A DNA stretch of 64,000 bases, from the NCBI RefSeq assembly GCF_963664075.1, contig NZ_OY760916.1, forward strand, positions 124,001 to 188,000, in the 5' to 3' direction. Below, piece by piece: positions 29,641 to 38,343 of this stretch (positions are counted from its first letter, which is position 1; every line of letters starts with the position of its first letter). Both the position numbers and the translations under genes were made by a program. This stretch comes from an uncultured Desulfobulbus sp. GTDB taxonomy: Bacteria; Desulfobacterota; Desulfobulbia; Desulfobulbales; Desulfobulbaceae. The notes below the pieces were generated by a model. It was not told the DNA's origin and did not search any database. It saw only the letters and a list, made by a program, of their open reading frames with translations.

Positions 29641-30714
29641 TAACAGGATGTCGCCTACTTTATCTTGCGAGATAGATATATCTCGGAGCCTTTCAGCGGT
29701 TTCGCCAAATTCGTTGAGGATCCGTTGCTGGTTTTGAGGCTGTCCTCGAATAAAGCCTGGGCTTGATCTACCTGGTCCTGCATTAACAGGATGTCGCCTA
29801 CTTTATTTTGAGAAACAGATATATCTCGGAGCCTTTCAGCGGTTTCGCCAAATTCGTTGAGGATCCGTTGGCGGGTTTCGAGGCTGTCCTCGAATAAAGC
29901 CTGGGCTTGATCTACCTGGTCCTGCATTAACAGGATGTCGCCTACTTTATCTTGCGAGATAGATATATCTCGGAGCCTTTCAGCGGTTTCGCCAAATTCG
30001 TTGAGGATCCGTTGGCGGGTTTTGAGGCTGTCCTCGAATAAAGCCTGGGCTTGATCTACCTGGTCCTGCATTAACAGGATGTCGCCTACTTTATCTTGCG
30101 AGATAGATATATCTCGGAGCCTTTCAGCGGTTTCGCCAAATTCGTTGAGGATCCGTTGGCGGGTTTTGAGGCTGTCCTCGAATAAAGCCTGGGCTTGATC
30201 TACCTGGTCCTGCTTTAACAGGATGTCGCCTACTTTATCTTGCGAGATAGATATATCTCGGAGCCTTTCAGCGGTTTCGCCAAATTCGTTGAGGATCCGT
30301 TGGCGGGTTTTGAGGCTGTCCTCGAATAAAGCCTGGGCTTGATCTACCTGGTCCTGCATTAACAGGATGTCGCCTACTTTATTTTGAGAAACAGATATAT
30401 CTCGGAGCCTTTCAGCGGTTTCGCCAAATTCGTTGAGGATCCGTTGGCTGGTTTTGAGGCAGTCCTCGAATAAAACCTGGGCTTGATCTACCTGGTCCTG
30501 CTTTAACAGGATGTCGCCTACACTGTATTGTGAGACATATATATCTCGGAGCCTTTCAGCGGTTTCGCCAAATTCGTTGAGGATCCGTTGGCTGGTTTTG
30601 AGGCAGTCCTCGAATAAAGCCTGGGCTTGATCTACCTGGTCCTGCTTTAACAGGATGTCGCCTACACTGTATTGTGAGACATATATATCTCGGAGCCTTT
30701 CAGCGGTTTCGCCA
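27942..30714 (-). repeat. Tandem 144-bp coding repeat array (20 units)
   Basis: The 144-bp unit encodes one 48-residue TPR-like repeat. Twenty copies of the GETAERLRDI segment can be counted, spaced by exactly 144 bases except one of 143. Units differ at only a few linked sites: SISQDK / SVSQNK / YVSQYR / YVSQYS, Lys-Met before the DQVDQ start, and Thr-Ser or Thr-Arg. These variants are shuffled along the array. Synonymous positions are the same in most units, meaning recent expansion or ongoing gene conversion. Confidence 0.95.
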
Positions 30715-32711
30715 AACAATCCAATATTACATTCAGCTATTTTGAGGCAACGTTCAAAGTAAGATTGCGCTTGTTGTATATTATCATGAGCCTGTAAACT
30801 TTCACCCAATCGCCGTAGACCAATCACCAGCATGCAAGATAAATGTTCATCGTCAGGCTGGCTCTCTGATAATTTTATGCAAGCCCTAGAAATTTCCTGT
30901 ATTTCATCATGTTTTTCCAATGAGTTAGCACAACCAAGAACTGCATTTATTTCTTGTAAAGAAAGATCAATAAGAGAAGACTCCCCACACTTTCGCCAAT
31001 TTTCCATCCACTGCGACAACAGCGGAGCCATAGGTAAAACGCGACCAGACACCCAGACATCAACGAGTTGGGCGCTCGCTACTTTCAGGAGCGGCAGCTG
31101 TACCTGTTGATCATTATCCCGTTCAAGACGAGCCGAAAGCTCCCGGTTTGCAAAATTCAGGAAGATAACCTTTTCTTCCGGGCTAAATGTTGCGAGACGC
31201 TCCGCTGTTATCCAGGAAGAAATAACTGTAACGCCCACCTGGAGAATGCTTTCCCGGAGATCCTCGTGGTCGGCCAGCTGCTTGCTCAGGATTTCCTGAT
31301 AGATCGGCAGCCTGAACTCGTCTATCTGTTGCGAGACAGGTTGAACAATAGCCAGTGGCTTATCTGCGTGTTCTAAGATGGTCTGCAACTCAGTATCCGA
31401 GAGACTCTCCTGTAAGAGCTCGAGAGTTGCTGCGGCTAGCTGCCGGGCGAAAGGGCGAGAATAATTCATGCCGAGATAGCTGGCAATCCTGAGGATATTG
31501 CTTTCCTCGTAGGGAATGTCATTCAAGCGCTCCTCGACTAGGTCATGATATTTCACGCTCATGGTGCGAATCTTGGCTTCGCCTGATTTCGTCAAGGCTA
31601 ATGTATGGTCGCCTTTTTCGAAGAGGAATCTTGAGCCGCGCAGTTTTATCAGGAGTTCCGTGAGCAGGCCGGGCGAACCGCCGGCGCGCTCAACGATGAG
31701 TTGTGCCTGGGCCGGGCTCAAGCCTGGAAAATCTTCGAGGACCACCGATTCGAGAGATTCGCTGATTTTCTGCAAACGGCATTCAGTGAAGGCAAGGCCT
31801 GGTTTCTGATCATCTGCTGTTTGTTTATTTAGCGTGCGGACTACCTCGGAGAAGGTCTGAGGGGCTGAGAAAGCCGATTCTGGCAAGGGCGTTTCACTGC
31901 CCTCATTCCATTCTTTTTCCCAACTCGTGGCAATGACCAGAACACATGGCTGATGTTTGGATTTAGCCCTGTCAGGCTGCATATAGTGGTGGATGAGCCG
32001 CTGAATGAACTTAAGACTCTCTGGATCGGCCCACTGGACGTCATCGAGGATGAGGATAAGGGGTAGCCCTTTGGCAAAGCAGGTGTTCGGGCTGGTGAGT
32101 CCAATGAGTAACGACTGCAGTTCCGTCAATTGACTCTCCTGCCTGCGGTCCATCTGTTTCATGGGGGACATCTGTTCCGATCTTGCCTTTCGTATTTTCT
32201 GCCAGTCCTCAATCCTCTCCCATATGGAGATAACGGGGTCCAGTAGGCCGCCAGAGGCTAAATTGGCAAGGGTTTTCGCTGCATTGATCCCCCCCTTTTT
32301 TTGGGTTTGTTTATATGCAAAATGGTTTCGGATTTTTCCAAGATGTGGATCTAGGCGCGTCGCGTCCGCCAGAACCGCACACAGGGACACCTGCGCCGTG
32401 TTCCTCTGCTCGGGCTTTGTCCAGCGGATTCCCCACCAGAGCCACGGCATTGAACAATTCTCCGAGAGAGTATATTGGTCATCATAGACCGGGTTGACAT
32501 GCAGGCTGTCGTTTTCGGCCTTCAGGGTGTCGGGCCAGTAGTTTGAGGGATCTTCTTCCCGGTTCAGCCAGGAGTAGAATTCCTGAACAATTCTTGTCTT
32601 GCCGAGACGGGACTCGCCGATGAGGGCAACCGTCTGGACACCTCCTTGTTTTGCCTGTTCCCAGGCATTTTTCAAGATCCCAAGTTCTTTTTCCCGACCG
32701 ACAAAACGCAT
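29655..32711 (-). CDS. STAND-type AAA ATPase with C-terminal TPR repeats (frameshifted)
   Basis: 1018 residues as read. It starts MRFVGREKEL, typical of AAA_16/STAND ATPases; Walker A is GESRLGKT (32-39) and Walker B about residues 215-226 (LILILDDVQWAD). A helical and winged-helix-like region runs to about 640, then the TPR-like repeats begin with one degenerate unit. In the eighth unit a G is missing near 29727 and the frame runs into about 24 nonsense residues before stopping. STAND proteins (MalT, Avs, NLR-like) use the repeats to sense a ligand and the ATPase to oligomerise. No effector domain is fused at the N-terminus; the RES gene downstream could supply one. Confidence 0.82.
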   Translation of the reverse strand: MRFVGREKELGILKNAWEQAKQGGVQTVALIGESRLGKTRIVQEFYSWLNREEDPSNYWPDTLKAENDSLHVNPVYDDQYTLSENCSMPWLWWGIRWTKPEQRNTAQVSLCAVLADATRLDPHLGKIRNHFAYKQTQKKGGINAAKTLANLASGGLLDPVISIWERIEDWQKIRKARSEQMSPMKQMDRRQESQLTELQSLLIGLTSPNTCFAKGLPLILILDDVQWADPESLKFIQRLIHHYMQPDRAKSKHQPCVLVIATSWEKEWNEGSETPLPESAFSAPQTFSEVVRTLNKQTADDQKPGLAFTECRLQKISESLESVVLEDFPGLSPAQAQLIVERAGGSPGLLTELLIKLRGSRFLFEKGDHTLALTKSGEAKIRTMSVKYHDLVEERLNDIPYEESNILRIASYLGMNYSRPFARQLAAATLELLQESLSDTELQTILEHADKPLAIVQPVSQQIDEFRLPIYQEILSKQLADHEDLRESILQVGVTVISSWITAERLATFSPEEKVIFLNFANRELSARLERDNDQQVQLPLLKVASAQLVDVWVSGRVLPMAPLLSQWMENWRKCGESSLIDLSLQEINAVLGCANSLEKHDEIQEISRACIKLSESQPDDEHLSCMLVIGLRRLGESLQAHDNIQQAQSYFERCLKIAECNIGLFGETAERLRDIYVSQYSVGDILLKQDQVDQAQALFEDCLKTSQRILNEFGETAERLRDIYVSQYSVGDILLKQDQVDQAQVLFEDCLKTSQRILNEFGETAERLRDISVSQNKVGDILLMQDQVDQAQALFEDSLKTRQRILNEFGETAERLRDISISQDKVGDILLKQDQVDQAQALFEDSLKTRQRILNEFGETAERLRDISISQDKVGDILLMQDQVDQAQALFEDSLKTRQRILNEFGETAERLRDISISQDKVGDILLMQDQVDQAQALFEDSLETRQRILNEFGETAERLRDISVSQNKVGDILLMQDQVDQAQALFEDSLKTSNGSSTNLAKPLKGSEIYLSRKIK

Positions 32712-32907
32712 AATAGATTCTCAGCAATTTAATTTTTACTATCAATATATTTTGGGATATCAGAATATTACAGAGAATTTTAATCCTTCTCGGCGAACAT
32801 AACATTACTTTTTTGATATGCTGAAAATTTGAAGGTCAAAATAGAGATGGTTTTATTAGAACAGGATCCGTTTATGATTAAGATTGACATTGGCAGTCTC
32901 ATTATGC

Positions 32908-33035
32908 TCTAGCAGGTTGTTGAAAAACTCCAAAAAGGTGCCTAATGCCCACTATGAATAGAAGCTTTACGCGGTATCATTCGATATGTAGTGTATCGAT
33001 CGATCAGAAAAGCCCTTTTTCAACAGCCTGCTAGA
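32908..33035. mobile_element. MITE-like element, 128 bp
   Basis: Terminal inverted repeats of 20 bases with one mismatch: TCTAGCAGGTTGTTGAAAAA at the left and the complement at the right (33016-33035). Each end carries CTAG, which could be part of the inverted repeat or a 4-bp target duplication. The ends resemble those of common bacterial transposons (AGCAGGCTGTTGAAAAA type). There is no room for a transposase, so it would move in trans. Confidence 0.65.
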
Positions 33036-33312
33036 CAGATAAATTTTTTCCTTATTGATGAGAATTTTTTGGGAAGGGTCGGGTAAAGATAATTCCAATT
33101 TATACGTACCTTCTCTCCCCCCCTCTTGTGCTTAAAAGTCAGCAGTCATCAAAAAACAGTTTCCTTGTATCGTCAATAAAATTGTTTTTGAAAACTTGCT
33201 TAAATTCAGCGAGATATGGTTGTTGTGTTAGCTTGGGTGTAACAACGTGGTTGCTCATCCTTCCCTGTTGTAGGCAGAAGCAATTGGTGGGTGTCTACAG
33301 AAGGGGTGGCCT

Positions 33313-33458
33313 GGGGCAATATGCCTCACCGGGGCGCATTGCCCCGATTCCTGTTTGATGAGTCAGAGAGGGGCTGATGCTGTTCTGGTCCTGCATTTCC
33401 GCAGGGAGTGTTTGCATCCTCATAGTTTATTCTTTTCCTGCCGGGGCATCATGCCCCA
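33313..33458. promoter_or_regulatory. Cluster of GGGGCA-type palindromes
   Basis: GGGGCAATATGCCTCA (33313), CGGGGCGCATTGCCCCG (33330) and GGGGCATCATGCCCCA (33443) share one pattern: GGGGC, a 6-base AT-containing centre, and GCCCC. They may be operator sites or small hairpins, upstream of the paralogous small genes. Inference only. Confidence 0.3.
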
Positions 33459-33841
33459 CCGTATCTGTTCTGCCTGTACGAATTTGAGAAAGAGAAGTCA
33501 GGCGAGGTTTCATTTGCACGAGAAATAGAATGAAACGTGACCTGAACCCAATGTCTTGATTTTGTAAATTTCCCCATATTTTCAATGCGTTTCGCGTGTT
33601 TTCTCCTTGCCTGGAGGGTACGTTCTTGTCGCCTTTCTGGCAAAAAATCCATCTCCAATCCAGCTTAGGAATACCACTTGCTTCCTCCCTCCTTGAGATC
33701 CGTTCCACCATTCTATTTGTCGTTCTCGTAAAAAGCTCCGAGAACGACGTTCCGAGCTTCGTAAAGTGCTGATTTCATTCAGCCCAGGTTGTGTTTTTTT
33801 GATTTTTTACGATGCCATCATATTTCCGTAACGAGGTGTCT

Positions 33842-34081
33842 GTGAGGATTGTTATCGGTATCACGCAAGATCGAAAAAGGATGCGGCAACTGCTTACAAC
33901 CTGTGGAGGTACTGAAGAAACACTCACGGAAATGGGGCCCTTCCTCTCCAAGGAGGAGGCGCAGAACTGGATGCAGTTCCTTGAAAGTAAGATAGCAGGG
34001 TGTCGAGAGATTCCACCGGAAGAGGGCGAGAGTGAGGACTTGCTCTGGTACGGGTTTACCTTTGAGGAGGGAACGGATTGA
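33842..34081 (+). CDS. Small hypothetical protein, paralogue A
   Basis: 79 residues from a GTG with GAGG just upstream; an in-frame ATG at 33812 lacks a ribosome site. The GTG start also aligns with the paralogue at 34208: V/M-x-x-x-x-GITQ at the start, then GPF-x-x-x-(E/A)A-x-x-W-x-x-F, a Cys, and WYG-x-x-F near the end. Acidic, soluble, not recognised. Confidence 0.55.
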   Translation: MRIVIGITQDRKRMRQLLTTCGGTEETLTEMGPFLSKEEAQNWMQFLESKIAGCREIPPEEGESEDLLWYGFTFEEGTD

Positions 34082-34207
34082 TTCAGTCAATCTGGATCGA
34101 GGAGTAGATTGTTGCGGTTGAGAGGAGGTTGTAGCAATCGGAGCATGGCATGGCTCGAAGCAATCCGCTTCCATGCAGGTGTTCCACTTCACTTGAGGAG
34201 AGTGGTC

Positions 34208-34498
34208 ATGAAATCTTGCGCAGGAATTACACAGCACGTTGAAATGGCAGAGCAATTTATCGGCAAAACCTTTGAGCCGCAGAAGGGGCTCGTTTTTGTT
34301 GGACCGTTTCATACCGCACAACAGGCTGCTCGCTGGTTGTCCTTTATGGTGGCACAGCGCAGTGGTGCCTGCGAGGTTGACCTGCCTGGATGCTGCATCG
34401 ATTCCAGCCCCTGGTACGGAGTGATTTTTCAATCCGCCAAAGAACTTGATGGTTTTGAACCCATGGAAGAGCAGTTTCCTGTTCTCAATGGGCATTGA
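34208..34498 (+). CDS. Small hypothetical protein, paralogue B
   Basis: 96 residues from the ATG at 34208, preceded by GAGGAG at a good distance. Related to the protein at 33842: both have an N-terminal GITQ, GPF..(A)..W..F, a central Cys and WYGVIF/WYGFTF. Not recognised. The two are tandem, 126 bases apart, and are the last genes before the Ehr operon. Function unknown. Confidence 0.55.
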   Translation: MKSCAGITQHVEMAEQFIGKTFEPQKGLVFVGPFHTAQQAARWLSFMVAQRSGACEVDLPGCCIDSSPWYGVIFQSAKELDGFEPMEEQFPVLNGH

Positions 34499-34787
34499 TA
34501 TACGCGGCCTGAGCCGCACTGGTTTTTAAAAAGTATGTAAGAGAAAAATCTGCAGAGGGATGCAGGCAACCGTTCGAGTTGGAGTTCGTCTAGGCATTGG
34601 GCAAGATGGCCATTTCTGGATGGGCACCAGTGAGCGTGCACCGGGTGAAGGAGGATGGAGTCATTATGAAAATATAAGGCTGTGGTTTGTGCGGTAACTC
34701 ACCTGCCTCTTGCCCTTGTTCAGGCGAGAACGCCAAGATGATAAGAAGCCGCCATAATGAAGTAATTCAAACCGTTTACGAGGACCG

Positions 34788-36743
34788 ATGGAAACGCTTT
34801 TGCTTTCACTAGCAGTTGTGCTTGCTGCAGGATTACTCCCCTTGTTGGCCAACCGCTTGTTCACGCCAATCAAGGCCTGCTACGTTATATTGACTCTCCT
34901 GGGATGTGCTTGGGGCCTCTATAGCCTCTGGCCACTTATGCAACTTTCCACCCCAGCCACCTACAGCGTGGCCTGGTTGCATCCCTTTGAGCTCAGGTTT
35001 TCCCTGGACGCTCTCTCTTCCTTCTTTCTTCTTCCCATTCTCTGTGTCTGCCCTCTGGCTGTTCTCTATGTCTTTCATTACATGGATCATAAAAAGGAAC
35101 GCCAGCGCATCGGAGTGCATCTGTTTTTGTTCAATGTGCTTGTGGTGGCCATGGCCCTGGTTGTTCTGGCCGGGAATATGATCAGCTTTGTGCTTGCCTG
35201 GGAGATGATGTCCATCTCCTCTTTTTTTCTGGTCCTGCATGAATACGAGGAGAAGGCCACCCGGAAAGCCGGGTATATCTACCTGCTCTTTACCCAGCTT
35301 GGGGCCCTCTGCATCTTTTCTGGTATGGGTGTGGGCTTTGCCTTTACCCAGGTGCTTGATTTCTCCGCCTTGGCCAAGCTGCCGGAGACCGCAAAGCTCT
35401 GGATGTTTTGCCTGATGCTCTTTGGCTTTGGTTCCAAGGCCGGTATCTTTCCCATTCATATCTGGCTGCCCTATGCCCATCCCGCAGCGCCCAGCAACAC
35501 CTCGGCGGTGATGTCTGGTGTGATGATCAAGATGGGTATTTACGGTATTGCCCGCTTTTACGGTCTGCTTGAGATCTCTTCTCCGCTTGCCGGTCAGATT
35601 GTGCTTGTCTTCGGTATGATCTCCGGTGTGCTGGGTGTGGTCTACGCCCTGGGTAATCAGGATATCAAAAAGCTCCTGGCTTACAGTAGTGTGGAAAATA
35701 TCGGCATCATCCTCATTGGTTTTGGTGTGGGAATGATCGGCGCTGCCGAAGGTAACCTGCCCATGGCCATCTTTGGTTTTACCGGCGGTTTGCTCCATGT
35801 GCTCAATCACTCCATCTTCAAATCGCTGCTCTTTCTTGGAGCGGGGGCGGTGGCCAAGCAGGCTGGAACCCGCAAGATTGACCTGCTGGGCGGGTTGATG
35901 AAACGTATGCCCCTGACCGGAAAGAGTTTTCTCACCGGTTCGGTCGCTATCTCCGGGCTGCCTCCCTTCAATGGCTTTGTCAGTGAGTTTCTGATCTATG
36001 TGGGTGCCTTTTACGGCCTGCAGCTCGGTGGCGTGCAATATGTCTTTGCCATGCTGGCCATCCTTGCCATGGCGCTGATCGGTGGGCTGGCCGCCGCCTG
36101 TTTTACCCGCATTGTGGGCATCGTCTTTTTGGGTGAGCCGCGCAACGAACGGACCGCTGCCACCCAGGAATCCGGTTGGACCATGACCCTGCCGCTCATG
36201 CTTCTGGCCTGCTGTTGTCTGGTGATCGGCCTCTGGCCTGAGCCCTTTGTTCAGGCGGCGTTCAGGGCCTATGGGGTGATGCAGGCAAATCTGCAGCTCG
36301 ATTCTGCGCAGCTTCTGGAGATCACCGGCAAGATGGCCCTGGGGGCACGCATTTTCTTTGTACTCTTTCTTGTCGCCCTGGTGGCTAGAAAGGTGCTTTA
36401 CCGGGATAAGGTTGTGGCCAGTGGTCCCACCTGGGGCTGTGGATTTACCCAGGGCACCGTGCGGATTCAGTACACCGGTACCTCCTATGCCCTCTCTATG
36501 GTGGAATTTTTTCGCCCCGTGGTGCGTCTTTCTGTCCACTACACTGGGATTACTAAGATATTTCCTGCCAAGCCCTCCTATGAAACCCATGTCGATGATG
36601 TCGCCGAGCAGGCCTTGAACAGCGGTCTGGTGACCCCGGTTCAGTTTGTGCTCAGTAAACTGCGCTGGATTCAGCACGGTCATATCCAGCTCTACATTGG
36701 CTATATCATTATCGCTATCCTCATTGCGCTCTTGTGTATCTGA
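34788..36743 (+). CDS. hyfB: Hydrogenase-4/Ehr complex antiporter-like subunit HyfB
   Basis: 651 residues, 14 or more TM helices, of the NuoL/MrpA-HycC family that pumps protons in complex I-like enzymes. Seen: AWEMMSISSFFLVLHEYE with the key Glu, FGFGSKAGIFPIHIWLPYAHPAAPSNTSAVMSG with the Lys/His channel region, and the Lys in KKLLAYSSVENIGIILIG. GAGG precedes the ATG. First gene of a six-gene set (34788-42048). The complex couples a cytoplasmic redox reaction to ion transport. Confidence 0.88.
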   Translation: METLLLSLAVVLAAGLLPLLANRLFTPIKACYVILTLLGCAWGLYSLWPLMQLSTPATYSVAWLHPFELRFSLDALSSFFLLPILCVCPLAVLYVFHYMDHKKERQRIGVHLFLFNVLVVAMALVVLAGNMISFVLAWEMMSISSFFLVLHEYEEKATRKAGYIYLLFTQLGALCIFSGMGVGFAFTQVLDFSALAKLPETAKLWMFCLMLFGFGSKAGIFPIHIWLPYAHPAAPSNTSAVMSGVMIKMGIYGIARFYGLLEISSPLAGQIVLVFGMISGVLGVVYALGNQDIKKLLAYSSVENIGIILIGFGVGMIGAAEGNLPMAIFGFTGGLLHVLNHSIFKSLLFLGAGAVAKQAGTRKIDLLGGLMKRMPLTGKSFLTGSVAISGLPPFNGFVSEFLIYVGAFYGLQLGGVQYVFAMLAILAMALIGGLAAACFTRIVGIVFLGEPRNERTAATQESGWTMTLPLMLLACCCLVIGLWPEPFVQAAFRAYGVMQANLQLDSAQLLEITGKMALGARIFFVLFLVALVARKVLYRDKVVASGPTWGCGFTQGTVRIQYTGTSYALSMVEFFRPVVRLSVHYTGITKIFPAKPSYETHVDDVAEQALNSGLVTPVQFVLSKLRWIQHGHIQLYIGYIIIAILIALLCI

Positions 36744-36774
36744 GAGAGGCTGAGAAATTATATAGGGGGTTACT

Positions 36775-37692
36775 ATGGCATCATTTCTTTCACTGCTTCT
36801 GGCGCTGGCTGCAGCGCCGCTCTACCCGGGTATCATTCTTAAGGTAAAGGCCTTTTTTGCCGGGAAAAAGGGGCCACCACTGCTCATTAAATATTATACG
36901 TTGTGGAAGCTTTTGCAAAAGGGCTCGGTCTACTCCACCTCCACAACCTTTGTCTTCAAACTCGGGCCGGTGGTCTCCTTTGCCGCAGCTGTCCTGCCCT
37001 TGCTCTTTTTTCCCTTTGCTGGCAATGCATCCCTGTTCTCCTTTCATGGGGATGTGGTCCTGATGCTCTACGTTATGGGGATGGGAAGATTTTTTACGGT
37101 TGTCGCCGCCCTGGATACCGCCTCGCCTTTTGAGGGGATGGGCTGTGCCCGCGAAGTCTTTTTCTCTACCCTGGCCGAGCTGACGCTTTTTGCCATTCTC
37201 ATTTTGTTTTACCGGCTTTCGGGCTCACTCTCCATGAGCAGCTTTTTCAGCGAGGGCAATACACTCACCCTGGCCGGTGCCTCCGGGGCACTCATAGTTC
37301 TGGTGATTGTGGCCCTGTTCATGGTGCTCCTGACCGAGAACTCGCGTGTGCCGGTAGATGATCCTGCCACCCATCTTGAGCTGACCATGATCCATGAGGT
37401 TATGATCCTCGATCACAGTGGGCCTGACCTGGCCCTGATCGAGCTGGGTGCCTTTTATAAGCTCTTTTTCTATGCCGCCTTCATTATTCAGCTGCTCTGC
37501 CCCTTTGCCCTGCCGCTGAGCCTGTTGAACATCATCGTTTTCTTTATCCTGCTGGCCCTGGTCTACGCAGGGGTGGGTGTGATTGAGTCGATCATGGCCC
37601 GGTTTAAAATGAACCATGTGCCGAAGTTCATTCTCACCTCATTTGTTCTCGGCTTCTTTGCCGTCATCCTCACCATGGGGGTCCTGCAATGA
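36775..37692 (+). CDS. hyfC: Hydrogenase-4/Ehr complex NuoH-like subunit HyfC
   Basis: 305 residues, eight TM helices. HycD/HyfC/NuoH family, the membrane subunit that docks the hydrophilic arm and links it to the proton channels. Typical blocks: PGIILKVKAFFAGKKGPPLL near the start, DTASPFEGMGCAREVFFSTLAELT, and ENSRVPVDDPATHLELTMIHEVM, with the acidic loop lining the quinone-like cavity. It follows hyfB by 31 bases and overlaps hyfE by 4. Confidence 0.9.
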   Translation: MASFLSLLLALAAAPLYPGIILKVKAFFAGKKGPPLLIKYYTLWKLLQKGSVYSTSTTFVFKLGPVVSFAAAVLPLLFFPFAGNASLFSFHGDVVLMLYVMGMGRFFTVVAALDTASPFEGMGCAREVFFSTLAELTLFAILILFYRLSGSLSMSSFFSEGNTLTLAGASGALIVLVIVALFMVLLTENSRVPVDDPATHLELTMIHEVMILDHSGPDLALIELGAFYKLFFYAAFIIQLLCPFALPLSLLNIIVFFILLALVYAGVGVIESIMARFKMNHVPKFILTSFVLGFFAVILTMGVLQ

Positions 37693-38339
37693 TCAATTTT
37701 CTTGAAGTCATTCTCGTCTTGATTCTCCTGACGGTGCTGCTCTCCCTGGGCTCGAGCCGTCTGGTGGCCCTGGTGCGTATCATGGCCCTGCAGGGGGTGC
37801 TGGTCTCTTTGACGCCGCTCTTGCTCAAAGGGCACGGGCTTGCCAGTCTGGGAGCGGTCGCTTTCTATGTGGCCATGCTTGCGATTAAAGGTGTGCTTAT
37901 TCCCACGTTGCTCATGCGTGCGGTGAAATCGGTGAATATTCAGCGAGAGATCGAGCCCTTTGTCGGCTACCATGCCTCAATTCTCATGGGGTTGATCATG
38001 CTGCTTTCTGCCGTCTTTATGACCAACTCCCTGCATCTCTCTCTGCCTGAGGGGAGGACCTTGATTCTGATCTGCGCGGTCACCACCATGGCCTCAGGCC
38101 TTTTCCTGATGCTGGCGCGTAAAAAGGCTATCACCCAGGTCATTGGCTATCTCATGCTGGAAAATGGTATTTATCTGATCGGTAACGCCCTGAGTCAGCA
38201 TCACAGTCTATATATCGTTGAATTTGGAGTACTGCTGGACCTGCTCGTTGCTGTCATGGTCATGGGGATTATCCTCACCAATATCAACCACGCCTTTGAT
38301 GACGTCGACACGACTCTCCTGGGACAATTAAAGGATTGA
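37689..38339 (+). CDS. hyfE: Hydrogenase-4/Ehr complex membrane subunit HyfE
   Basis: 216 residues with about six TM helices. The C-terminal half resembles NuoK/MrpC: RKKAITQVIGYLMLENGIYLIG with the membrane Glu, and LLDLLVAVMVMGII. HyfE-type subunits take the NuoK position in Hyf/Ehr complexes. The start overlaps hyfC, and hyfF begins 4 bases after its stop. Very hydrophobic; no signal peptide. Confidence 0.87.
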   Translation: MINFLEVILVLILLTVLLSLGSSRLVALVRIMALQGVLVSLTPLLLKGHGLASLGAVAFYVAMLAIKGVLIPTLLMRAVKSVNIQREIEPFVGYHASILMGLIMLLSAVFMTNSLHLSLPEGRTLILICAVTTMASGLFLMLARKKAITQVIGYLMLENGIYLIGNALSQHHSLYIVEFGVLLDLLVAVMVMGIILTNINHAFDDVDTTLLGQLKD

Positions 38340-38343
38340 GACG

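Larger units (their letters stand above)
32712..33841. other. Long intergenic region with MITE-like element and short palindromes
   Basis: About 1.1 kb without a credible gene. It contains the 128-bp inverted-repeat element (32908-33035) and three GGGGCA..TGCCCC-type palindromes (33313-33328, 33330-33346, 33443-33458). It marks the end of the AT-rich accessory block. Confidence 0.5.

Noticed and set aside
27942..30714. Regular repeats considered as a CRISPR array or minisatellite
   Set aside because: The 144-bp unit is coding throughout, with in-frame TPR-like consensus and no spacers.
34833..36683. 616-codon antisense open frame over hyfB
   Set aside because: Low-complexity His/Gly/Gln-rich shadow of a strongly biased membrane gene; the + strand product is a clear HyfB.
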